Shown in pieces: positions 23,366 through 33,661 of a stretch of DNA of 38,969 nucleotides. Source of the stretch: Spirogloea muscicola. Its lineage: Eukaryota; Streptophyta; Zygnematophyceae; Spirogloeales; Spirogloeaceae. The notes below the pieces were generated by a model. It did not search any database. It worked only from the letters and a program-made list of their open reading frames with translations, and was not told where the DNA came from. The first letter of the stretch is position 1; each line of letters opens with the position of its first letter. The position numbers and the translations under genes are program-made. The stretch spans positions 5,742 to 44,710 of the forward strand of contig WELB01000069.1 of assembly GCA_009602725.1 (NCBI GenBank). Reading direction: 5' to 3'.

Positions 23366-25084
23366 TCAGGCTGCAACTTCGACAGAGAGCATCCTGTTCT
23401 GCAGTTCCCGCAGCTTCCGCTGGCCACACAAAGTCCAGACGCACGGTTGATGATGGAATCAGTACAAATGCATACTCCACTAGAGACAGATCAAACAACC
23501 CCTGCAGTGATCCAAGCATTGAGGAGACCTAAGGAGGCCCCCTAAGGAGACCTATGTTGCAATTAAGAGCTAATAAAGCATATGCCTTTGCCGCCTTCCG
23601 TAGACTTGGTCAAATGTCATTGCCACCGCAAACAGCCATCCGTACCTGGACTGACTTGGATCGTCTCAAGGAGGAGTCAAGATAGATTGCTTGGTTGTAG
23701 CTATCCATTGCCCTCTCCAAGTCACCCCTGGCTGAGTGTGCTTCTGCTGCTCTGAGATGGGCCTACTCATTCCCACAGCGATGACGATCATTTATGGCTC
23801 CTCTGTAGAAGGTGCAAGCTCAAAGCTCCTAGCAGCATTTACTTCCATGCCCGCTTTGCTTTTGGCAGTAATGATGTTTTCCAAGGATGGTGATGCTAAA
23901 CCAGCCACACCATCTAACTGTTTGACCAACCAAAGACACCAATGTGTGTGCCATTCAGACAGAACAATGAGACGGTGTGGGAGGGCAGTGAGGACCAAAG
24001 GTCTATCTACAAGCTGGCTCACCCCTGCCCAGCTTGGTCCAACAGCAGCGGCAGCACGGGCGTCGTCAATGGCCCCACTAATGTCGCCCCTGTGAAGGCG
24101 TACAGCGGACCTGCAAGTGCTAACATGAAAGCTGCATGACAAGTTCCTTGAGCAGGCTCAAATGACGGCTTTCCCAGCAGCCGGTAAGGTAACAGACAGA
24201 ATCTGCAATCCCTGGAGGACATAATCACTCAAGTCACCTTGGGGTGCAAGTCGGTCAGCTCACGCACACCTGTTACCGTATATGAAGTGCAGTGCACCAG
24301 AAGGCTGCAGATTGATGGCCTGCAGCCGCACAGATGAAGCACTAACTGAGAATGTTATGTATAATCAGACCTCACAAGTCCAACTTCATGCCACGACTTG
24401 GTACTTGAGGATAGCACTGATATAGGCGGTGATATAGGCCAAACGACCCAATTAAAGTGAATTCTGCTCTTAATCGGCCTGCAGCTTGCTGATAAGCGAG
24501 CTGCCCCTGCCTGAGTGTACAGGTCCTCTGCCAGGCCCGGGTTGCCGGCCTCGAACACCGCGTTGCCTCGGTTCTTGAGCTCCAGCGCCCGCAAGTTGGT
24601 CTCGGCGTCGGCGGCGCCGCACTGGAGCTCCAGCAGGCGCGCGACGTGCGCCGCCGTGCTGCAGTGGCTCACCACGAGCTCGGTGGGGAGCATCACGGCG
24701 TTGGGCCCGTTGCCACATCGCCCTGCGGGCGGAGACGACACGGCCATCCCGCAGACGAGTGTGAGACGGAGTTCTCTGAGCTCCTCAACGTCAAATTACA
24801 TGGGATAGAAACGACAGCCAGAGTTAACGAGAGCAGAGGTGAGCGGTGCGGTGGTGAGGCCATGGCGGCTCACACCGAGGCAGCCGCAGGGCTCGACGGC
24901 GATCTGCGGCGGCGCGAGGCCGCGGAAGAGCTCCAGGCTCTGCGCCGCGCCCTCGCGGCGGCACGCCTTGCCGGTGCACACCCGCACCTCCGCGCCGCCA
25001 GCCAGCGGCGGCGACGGCAGCGCCGCGACGGCGGCGGCGGCGGCGGCGGCGCGACCGCCACGTGGTGGCCAGAAATGGGGAGAC
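23366..25084 (-). CDS. Thioredoxin-like 2Fe-2S ferredoxin domain fused to TPR repeats
   Basis: Exons: first exon ending at 24876 (open from about 25084), 24722-24511, 24319-24270, 24110-24023, 23762-23646 and 23419-23366 (stop). The N-terminal domain has VCTGKACRREGAAQSLELF and EPCGCLGRCGNGPNAVMLP. These are the four cysteines of a thioredoxin-fold 2Fe-2S cluster (C-x4-C, then C-x-C-x3-C). TPR motifs follow: LKNRGNAVFEAGNPGLAEDLYTQAINLQPSG, split by an intron, then FIYGNRSAVRLHRGDIS and AHLRAAEAHSARGDLERAMD. Algal and plant relatives are chloroplast or soluble proteins of unclear function. The 24511 donor is GC rather than GT, and phase and TPR continuity require it. No ATG opens the first exon in frame, so the start lies in an unseen upstream exon or is not AUG. 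A GCC run (25029-25056) encodes an Ala tract there. Confidence 0.78.
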
Positions 25085-27660
25085 TAACTCTGACGGCAAG
25101 GCTTTAGCGCTTTCTGATGGAGAGCTTTTACCGTTTGTCTGGCCCCTTCGAACTTTCAGCGAATTTTTGCTCCGCGGCTGGCCAATCACAGCCATCGCCC
25201 TCTGCTGGAAGAGTCTCTTCGGGAGCAACTTGCAGAGTTAGCTTGGATACACCGTTACGCGTAACGCAATCCGAATACACCGTTACTCGAAGTGGCACTC
25301 CAAATGGGGGGCAAGGGCTGTGAAAAGCCAGCCCGAAAAGGAATTGACAAAGGTTCGAAGGGGCCAAATGTTGGAGGGGCCTAAAAAGCGCCAAGCAGCT
25401 ACTAAGGGGCCTGAAGATGCTACCTTTGCTGCCTCCGGGTCCCGTTAGGGCGACGGTTCTCAGCCCTCTAGTTATTCAGACTTGCACTTACTGACTAGAG
25501 GCTACTGATGAGAGCCCACTTGCTGACGTCTTAGCGCTTAGTATCCTGCTTTTTGCGCAGTTCGGCCCCTTCATACCTTGTCCATTCCTCCGCTTGCGCA
25601 GATATTCCGCATGCGGCTGGCGGTCTCGTCCCACCGCTCCCTGGCTCACGCTGTCCACTCAACAGCCGGCCGCGCTATGGCTGCTGCATCTGGGTCTAGG
25701 CAGAGTGCCTCTTTCCCAGCTGCGAGTTATTTAGACTTGCTGCTGCTCACTCGTGGGTACTGAACTTCCCTTTACGTCGTGTTGTGTCTAGCTATGTAGT
25801 CTCTCTTTTCAGCATCTTTTGGCTCTTTAGTCCACTCTTTTAGGGCTGGCCTCTGCCAGCCCCTCTTCTCTATGGGCGCGCAATTTCTTTGGGCTAGCCT
25901 CTCACAGCCACTGCTGTCAATCTGGAATAGCTGTTTCATTGCTACCTTAGCATAGGGCCTCGCTTGAAGTAGCCCCACTTTCTGCACTAGCTTCTGCACG
26001 AACGCTGACCCTGGCCAGGGGACCCGCTATCTGGAGACCATTGTCTCCAACTTGCGGCTGCTCAACAGGGGTTACTGAGTGCTTCGCGGCTACTTCATTC
26101 GCAGTGTGCTATTAGCGATTTCTCTGGCCCCCTCCGACATTTTCCATTCTTGTTTCCAGGCTGGCCTCTCACTGCCACCGCCCTCTCCTGGAAGCACCGC
26201 CCTCTCTCTTCTGCACGAACTGTGTGTTGGCTTGCCACCTTTCCATGCGCACCGCGCGCCTTCTCTCCTCGCTCGGAAAGAGAGGAGCGACTTTGTCGGT
26301 GCTCAGACATGCGAAGGAGAGCAAGCCAGTACACCCTTTGTCACATATGCGGCTGCTGTCTTGGGGCGGATACGCTCCTGATCGCTCTACGCACATACGT
26401 AGCTGTGTGCTTTTAGCGCCTTTCGGCCCTTCAGACCTTGTCCTATCTCAGGGCTTGCTTTCACAGCCCTCGGCCCCTTTCAGAAGTAACAGCTCTTCCA
26501 ATGCGAGGCATTGCTGTGAGAGGCCAGCCCACAGGAAGAGCTTCCTCACGAAGGATGGTCAAATCTAGCAAGCAGAAGCAAGTCAGGAAGACCAACAGCC
26601 AGACAGAGAAAGCACTTCCGAAAAGCAGTCCCCTTGCTGATAGCCAGAGGCGGCAGCTAGAGCACGGCCAGCTCGCAGATGCAAGGCGTGGGCCAAGCCC
26701 ATACTTCACAGTCGCTTTTGCTTAGAGAGCGTATCGGCATGCTTTGGCCTCCCCTTCATTTTATGCAACGCGCGCCTTCTCTCTTCTTAAAAAAAGTCAT
26801 CCGAAAAGGGGCGATGGCTGAAAGAGATAGCTTCAGAAGAGTGAGCTCTTCCGAAGGGGGCGGGGGCAGAGTAAACGGCCAGCCCAGGAAGAATGAACAA
26901 GGTCCAAAGGGGGGGGGGGCGAGAGGCGCCAACACCATACAGCTATGCTTCAGAAGCTCTTCCATTCAAAAGAAGGTGACGATGCTGTGAAAGGCCAGCC
27001 CCAAGTGAGTTTAAGATGGTCCTTATAAAAGGTCCTTTGGACCTTGTCCACTCTTTGTTGGGCTGGCCTCTCGCAGCAATTGCGATTCCAAATAGAAGGC
27101 GATTGGAAGAGTTGTGTTTTGGACCTTGTTCAAGCTTTCGTGGACTGCACTTTCTACAGCCTTATCACTTTGAAACAGCTGCTTCTGCTGCTTCAGGGGC
27201 TGGACAAGGTGACGGCTGCTAAATACAGATGCTCTTCTTCCGTGGTCTCTACGATGTCAGAGTCCTACGGACCTTGTTCGTTCTTTGCAGGCTGGCCTTG
27301 AACAGCCTTCGACCCGGTTTTAGGAGCTACTTCCTCCACAAGGAGCAATGGCCGAAACATTTTATTTTCTTCCCCGAAAGTGACGATGGCTGGCAGGCCA
27401 GCCCAAAAACGAATGAACGAGGCCTGAAGGGGCTGGAAAGCGCTTTACCACCCAGCTATGCAAGCATCACTACGAATGGGTGCTCAACAACCCCTAGTCA
27501 GCAGCCGCTTGCAGCCAAAGAATTGGACACCACGAGAAATTAGAGCCAGCACTCAATGCACGTCTGGAAGAGTACGCACTGCAAAGCCTGGAAACGTAGG
27601 ACATGAATGTTTCACATGCAGAACACCTGAGCAAGCGACACAACGGCACTGAAGCCGGGC
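25085..27660. repeat. Dense cluster of the dispersed repeat family
   Basis: This block is built of partial units, mostly in + orientation up to about 26450, then mixed. The core GGCTGGCCTCTCACAGCC or its complement occurs near 25180, 25317, 25847, 25890, 26158, 26512, 26983, 27060, 27289 and 27388. Tails with a stop occur at 25508 (SYSDLHLLTRGY), 25763 (SYLDLLLLTRGY) and 26078 (SNLRLLNRGY) on +, and at 27484 (CKRLLTRGC) on the minus strand. Each tail is followed by a related spacer and then another core. No transposase, integrase or reverse transcriptase is visible, so the elements look non-autonomous. Confidence 0.7.
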
Positions 27661-28705
27661 TGCTTATTGTGCTGGCCTTGCTGTCAGTCTGTCGCGTACC
27701 GTCAAGCTGCTGGAGAAGGTCTATCCACCAGATTGTGACATTCTAATATCCTATGCACACCCAAAATCACGTTCTAGCAGCCACCCACCAATCAGCTGAC
27801 CCTTCTTGATCTTGTACTTGGCAATGTAATGAGAGCGCTCGCTTCATATGCAGAAAGTAGTACAAGTTGCGAAATTTCTGCAATGTCTGCAAGAGCCATG
27901 AGGAAAATCTGCGCTCAAGAAGCAGCAGCTAGTGGAGAGCTTAGATAGGCAATTCCTGTTTGAGTAACATCCTAAGGTAGCAACCTATACTCAAGCTCCA
28001 TGCTTGTTGGAGTTACTTATGTACGGGGTAAGGCACAAGCCTGCAGTATACTAATACAATGTTGGCTGAACTTGTTCATGCCAGATGCCAACCAGCAGTA
28101 AAGTGATCATGTGACCTGCCGCCAGTATAGACAGGCCTCACGAGAAGAGCAGCCTCGAGAGCCTTGAGAGGCCTCATTCCAAAATACAATAATCGGCGAT
28201 TTAGCAGCAAGCCTTGAGTCAAAGTAAAGATCGAACTAAAGACCTACCTTAGGAAAAGTTGCCTACCTAAGCACTGTGCTCCTTGCTAAGTAGCCCACAG
28301 CTTGCGACTGCGAGCCAGCTAAGTCATTGTACAACTCTGTCGCCGGCAGCTTGCTTGCAGACGCCCTCCAACGGCCTGCATTCAGCCTCCACTCTGTTGC
28401 TGACCTGTTCTAGGGAAAGGTCTGCCCAACATTGCAGCATCTCCCTGCTGGCGAAGTACAGCCTGCATGCCCGCCTGACTTGCAGTTGGTGCCTCACTGC
28501 CCCACCTTTGCATCGAGCTTTTCTCAAGCAGCTGAAATTTATAAGCTGCGATCGTTATACAGCCTCCCTTTGCAACTCATGTGTGACCTTCATTGAAGGC
28601 TCCACTTGCAAGACACCAGGGCCCAACTCTCTAGCTGTCAAGTGCCAGCTCGAAGGTCTGTCCAACGAGGCTCGAAGAATGCCAACAGATGCTCAACCAA
28701 GAATG
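27661..28705. other. Intergenic, downstream of mannosylglycerate synthase
   Basis: This is AT-richer than its surroundings, with no exon I can connect to a gene. Opposed ORFs (28283-28771 on +, 28324-28527 on -) have no recognisable motif and are taken as chance or 3' UTR. Confidence 0.4.
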
Positions 28706-31700
28706 TCACATGAGGACTGTGCACATGTTGGAGTCTGCATTGTCAAGGGACCACTTGCTCTTCTTTCTTGATGCTTTGGACCCTGCAGTTGCGAGACCCT
28801 CCATAGCAGAGTGCCCTGTTGCTATTGGATGAGCAGCAGCTGCTGCAGCAGCTGCAGCTGACGCGCGAAGCTGGAACAGCGACAAGTAATAGGTCAGTCA
28901 TCTTTGGTGCCATGAGGACACCTGTTTTCAGCGCAGCACGTCAAGTGAAAATGCCTTCATTCACGGGCAGCCATTCACCGCAGTGCAGATGCTACAAGCG
29001 AATAAAGTGAATGCTGAAGTTCAGAGACTTATCTAGCTGGCTGTCTACCTGCATGGCGGAGCGATGCTGTGTGCCTCGCACAAGATCGCGCAGTGTACCA
29101 AGGGCCACATCATAGCCCCTGATCACGTTCCTGCAATGTAAGAACCCATTGTTTTAAGCAGCACTAAGCACCATGTAAATCTAAAGGAGACACGCACAAT
29201 GCTGAGAGTGGATAGGATTACAGCACTCTGAAAAGCAATGTGCGATGAACATGGATCAGCGTCCTGCTGGAAGTAAGCGGCAGCAACTTACTTCAAGGTG
29301 TGATTGATGACGCGCGCAACCCAGACTTTGAAAAGGAGCTCTTCCCAATCCTCATCCCCCTTGTCAAAGTGATCCAGGAAGCGGGGATAGGCCGCTACCC
29401 ATGCATCCTCGTCACAGAAGCTCCAACATGGCCACTCACTTGCATGGAGCAGGCCCTGCTAGGGGAGACGAGGTGAAAGATCGTTCTTAAGCAGCAATCG
29501 ACGAAATACAAACGATTGGGGACAGCAAAACACAACAAACCTTTGAAACTTCCTTATAACATTCATTTGAGCTCCAAGCAACTTGAGCTCCAAACACATC
29601 TTCGGAGAGACAAGTACCTACCTTGACTAAGGCAGGATCAAAGTGCTGCTGGAGCAGCTCCTTCTGCCGTGGACTCCAGTTATCCCGCAGCAGCTTCAGT
29701 GTCTTCTCAATGTCATAACCAACCTTCTGCTTGATGTTCTCAGGCACGGGCTTGGCGAACTCAACGTGATGAACTCCAAGTATGTCGTCAAGCTTCTCAT
29801 TGCGAAGAGTCTAAGCCATTCCAATACAGCAAAGCAGTCAAGCAAGGCACATGACACTGTCGAGACCCAGGGTCAGCGCATAGTCCACTGCTCTTTGACT
29901 GCTACAACAGTGCAACTTATCAGGGTGGATGCGATCAAATGCGGAAGCCACTATCTGTGCCCAATGAGGCATTTAAAGAGTAATAGTTTTTCTAATTTCT
30001 GGTTTGGTACATATTTATCAAGAACCTGCTTCCAGTATAGCATAGTGCAGCCAAGACACAGGAGTCAGTGATACTTTCATAGCAACTATGACCGAGCAAA
30101 ATGTGACCAAGTCTCACAACTATGAGCCCATACCTGTATTGCAGTGAAGCATTCCACCAGCATGGTACGCAAGTCCCGTAAGCCACCGTACAGAGCATGG
30201 ACTTTCCCTGCTGCAATGTATACTTCTGCAACTCTTAGCCCAGCCTGTGCTGTCACGAAGGTGTAAAGTGTGTCGATACCCCAGTCACTCTGCAACAACA
30301 GGGAGAGCAGTGAGTCTATTTTGTACTCCTACACCACCTTCTCCAACTGCAACTGATGTCAAGACCTTCTTCATCTTGGACAGAGAGCATAGCCACCCCA
30401 GAAAGATGTGTTCTTCTGGTGTATTGCAGCCTCCCAATACTCATATCAAGGAAACCAGTTCAGTAGGAGCATTCTATGTGCACCTGAGCGCGGACTCTCT
30501 GATCAGCCATAAGCACTTCGGCAGCCTTGCGAGTAAGTAGCAGTTCACCCCCCAAAGGCTGCTCAATTTGTGGTAGCACAGAGTAGGGCCAGATGAGGGC
30601 AACCCCAATCTTTGTGACCAACCATGTTATCATGGCATCTGTGCTGCAAACAATAGAGATGATACGTGTAAGGAGGATGCTTACTCAATCCCCAACATTG
30701 GACAGTTCCAGAGTTGGCACACGTAATTGCATCCCTTGCAGCGCACCAAGCAAGCAGAGTATAACACGCCTCTTATGACCTGTAATCTATGCCTAGGTCT
30801 TGATAGAAACACAACACACACAAAACTTAATGCTATCTAAAGTGAACTGACCTGGACCGAGGGAAGTAATGCCGTACTACATCGTAGTCCATGTCTGCTT
30901 GCTTCTCTGCCTTTGTTATCCATTCTTCCGTGAAAGATACAATGTCTATGTCATAGAAGTGGAGGCGACTGCACCAGGAGATGCTTGCACATATTTCAGC
31001 AGCATATTATCAAAATTTTTTACTCTTTGCAACTGCTTCAAGAGAGAGGTAGTGCTCATCCTGGCTGCCTCAGATCTGAGATCGAAGACAGTAGCAACTC
31101 TAGCACACTGAAGCTGTCCACTCATAACCATCTTCTCTGAGTCAGCACCGCCTCATCCACAGAATGATGCCAGCTTGCTTGCTACATGGCCACCTCCTTT
31201 ACAGGCAATATGGAGGAAACACCTTGTTGGGGAACACACCTGTACTCAACATTCTCCAAAAAATACAGAAGAGCTGTATTCATGCCATCACCCTTGCCTG
31301 GCCGCAGATTGAGCCCGATCCTTTTCTGCTGCAGCAGAACAACCTTGGCGTTGGTGGCCTTCTCAATGCTTGGAGCTGCAAGCTCTATCGCATGCCAGGT
31401 CTCGCCACGGCTGTAGCCCACACACAGCACACTGCCCATCCACAAGATTCATCCAGGTCAGCACAAATTGAGGACCTCCTTTTGGAAGACGTAGGAAGGG
31501 TGACGCTACAGCTCTCTATGCAGCCCAGTCTAACAGGTGTGTGCCAGCTAGTAGTGCCTGTATCCTGTCTAATCATATGTGAAGATGTTTCTAAGCAAGT
31601 CAGGACAACACACAGTACTGATGACTTTCAAGATACCGATGACTTTCAAGAAACCACAATAAGAAGCTGGAAAGGCTCATGCCAATCATCAACTAGGGCA

Positions 31701-32310
31701 TCGATAAGGACAATATTGTAGGTGCTAGTCTCACAGGTGGCAGCTAAGTGACATTTTTGTCAGCCTTGACAAGTAGATACCACGACTGAGAACATTATTA
31801 CCCTAGCCAACCTAGTGCTACTACCAAGAGACAGACCATGGTCAAGAAAATCAAGCAGACTACTGACTTCGCACAATATTGGCCACTAATGGTGGGGAAT
31901 CCACACCATCATGTGTCTAGCTTGAGCTGAAGCATGACAATAATGATAACAAAATATGTTGTTGTCCTGGCAGCACAAATATGTCGTGACTTTCCTGAGG
32001 TGCTCTGAGCATATTAGACCCAATAATACGGAGCATGTTGTGCAGCGCAAACAGATCATTATGCACTCCTTGACAAAACATGCTATCGCTTATGGCAAGC
32101 AGCCAGACCGCCAGTTGCGAGCTTGACACTCTCTCTCACTGACACCGTTTCTGCAGAGCTAAGGCTACAAACAGCACGTAGTAAGGTGGCACAGATAGAG
32201 GCAATGGGAGGTGATTACCAGGTAACACGGGGATGCTCGGCAGCCGTCTGCACGTTCCTCACCACCACAGCGACATCTTCCTCCTTGAAAGGGAAGCACA
32301 CCAGAGACAT
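28706..32310 (-). CDS. MGS: Mannosylglycerate synthase (GT78)
   Basis: Nine phase-consistent exons: 32310-32219, 31431-31240, 30968-30852, 30643-30484, 30289-30134, 29810-29622, 29455-29292, 29130-29049 and 28870-28706; 438 residues, against about 400 in the bacterial enzyme. It follows the Rhodothermus-type synthase along its length. The N-terminus is MSLVCFPFKEED, then VLCVGYSRGETW and LRPGKGDGMNTAL (about 73-85). HFYDID gives the metal-binding D-x-D at about 101-103, followed by VRHYFPRSSTDAMITW. IEQPLGGELLLTR, SDWGIDTLYTFVTAQAG, LYGGLRDLRTMLVECF and DEDWEELLFKVWVARVIN then follow. The enzyme joins mannose from GDP-mannose to D-glycerate, giving the compatible solute mannosylglycerate. The C-terminus adds an Ala tract and a basic tail absent from bacteria. 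Intron 1 is long (787 nt). Exon 7 may start three bases earlier. Confidence 0.9.
31622..31657. repeat. Short tandem duplication (18 bp x 2)
   Basis: Two adjacent 18-base units beginning GATGACTTTCAAGA differ at one base, inside intron 1 of mannosylglycerate synthase. Likely replication slippage. Confidence 0.7.
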
Positions 32311-32650
32311 GCTACTCTCGAGAAACCTCCTGGTGCTCCTCCGATATGGACCAAATCGAGGCACGCCGCTCCTCTTAACGCTGCCGCTGGCACGGCCGCT
32401 GCCGCTACTTTTGCTGCTTCGCTATCGCTGCAGCCAAGGTGCTCAAGACGGCAGGCTCGGAGTGCGACCAGCCGAGGCGGCCGCCGGCGAAAGTTGGCCC
32501 GGCTGCTGGCAGGACGCCTGTTGCGGCGGCGGCGTTGGCGGCGGCAGCGGCGGCGGCGGCGGCGGCAACGGCGGCGGCAGCGGCACAAGGTCAGGAATTG
32601 TCGTGCGCCAAGAGCGTGCAGGTGGGCCCATCTGGCGGACCTGTCGATAG
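32311..32650 (-). promoter_or_regulatory. GC-rich 5' region of mannosylglycerate synthase
   Basis: Directly upstream of the MGS ATG is a stretch that becomes a run of GGC/GCG units (about 32515-32585). ORFs through it are Ala-, Gly- or Arg-rich on both strands and look like composition artefacts. No specific promoter motif is recognised. Confidence 0.45.
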
Positions 32651-33213
32651 AGAGCCTGCTCCGAGAAGCTCCGCATCCGGTTGCATGAGCCCGTCTCACA
32701 CTTGGTACGCCACGAAGAACACGACCTTGTGTGTGTCAAGAGTGCAGTTGCCGAACGTCGTCTTGAGCTGCTCAGGGACTGCTGCATACCACTGCCTCAG
32801 CCACACTACTTCGCGATCACATTGGTCAACGAGGGTATTCCTTGCCTTGACTTCGTTTCGGACTCTGGTTATGTGCGTGTGGCTTATCTAACGACCTCTT
32901 TACTGGGTTGAGCATAATCTTCGGCACAGTCTTCCCTCTTAAGGCCGAAGAGTCATCTCGGTACAGTAAATGAGGTTGGGAGGCAAGCCACACTCTCATA
33001 GCAAGAACTAGAGTCCGGAAGGAAGTCAAGGAAGACCCTTGAAGATCGATGTGCTCTCGAACACAAGTGTTGCTGAAGCAGTAGTATGCAACAGCCTCTA
33101 GTAGCTTGAGACAACGTTCGAGTACTGCACTTTAGACACACACGAGGACATAATCTTCGTGACGTACCAATTATGAGCTGGTCTCACGATGCGGAGCTTC
33201 TCGGAGAGGCTCT
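32651..33213. repeat. Large imperfect inverted repeat (foldback)
   Basis: 32651-32925 reads the same, with mismatches and small gaps, as the complement of 33213-32943. Shared blocks include GAGAAGCTCCGCATC (32663-32677 and the complement at 33187-33201), GACTCTGGTT or GACTCTAGTT, and GAGTGTGGCTT-like segments. At the centre CTTCGGC (32920-32926) pairs with GCCGAAG (32944-32950). Each arm is about 270 bases with a spacer under 20 bases. On the + strand the first arm keeps an ORF (32681-32911), while the second arm has stops in the matching frame. It lies between MGS and the LRR gene. Confidence 0.75.
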
Positions 33214-33661
33214 TTAGCAACTTGGGGAGCCGGAGCTCTGCCGGAGGTCCGCCGCAGAAGCCAGTGGCCTGGCTTAAAAGCATGCGCCCAGCACGCTGAT
33301 GCATATGAAAAGCTTGAGCGCTGCCAATTGAAGCAAAAGCCGCATCCTAAATCATGCAATGTATCCACAGACAAATTGCACACGCTATGCCTGCAATACT
33401 TGCTAGCTGGTCTTGCTCACAACTTTGAGAGCGCCTTCATCAAGAAGACCACCACCCCAAGTGATAGAGACATCAGCTTGGAAGGTCTGCAGGGAGCAAC
33501 TGCCGCTCGTATAGACTTGCTGGACGCCATAACTCGTATGTGCCTGCTCTCCTCAATAAAGGCGAGCAAGAAATGTGCGGCAAAGCTCCAGAATGGTGGA
33601 GCTTTACCTTCTGTGCTGTCAGATATAGAAAGCATGCCCACAATGTGGAAAACCTTGCAAC
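33214..33661. other. Region downstream of the LRR-ARM gene
   Basis: A possible minus-strand exon reads ELRLPKLLKSLSEKLRI and ends at a GTGAGA donor next to the inverted repeat (about 33187-33250). It is not connected to a gene by phase. The rest shows nothing recognisable. Confidence 0.3.

Noticed and set aside
28283-28771. 162-residue + strand ORF
   Set aside because: It overlaps the last MGS exon antisense and shows no motif. Composition is like the surrounding non-coding DNA.
32439-32911. + strand ORFs through the GGC run into the inverted repeat
   Set aside because: Ala/Gly-rich by composition. The 32681-32911 part has no recognised family and the opposite arm is broken, so it is described only as part of the repeat.
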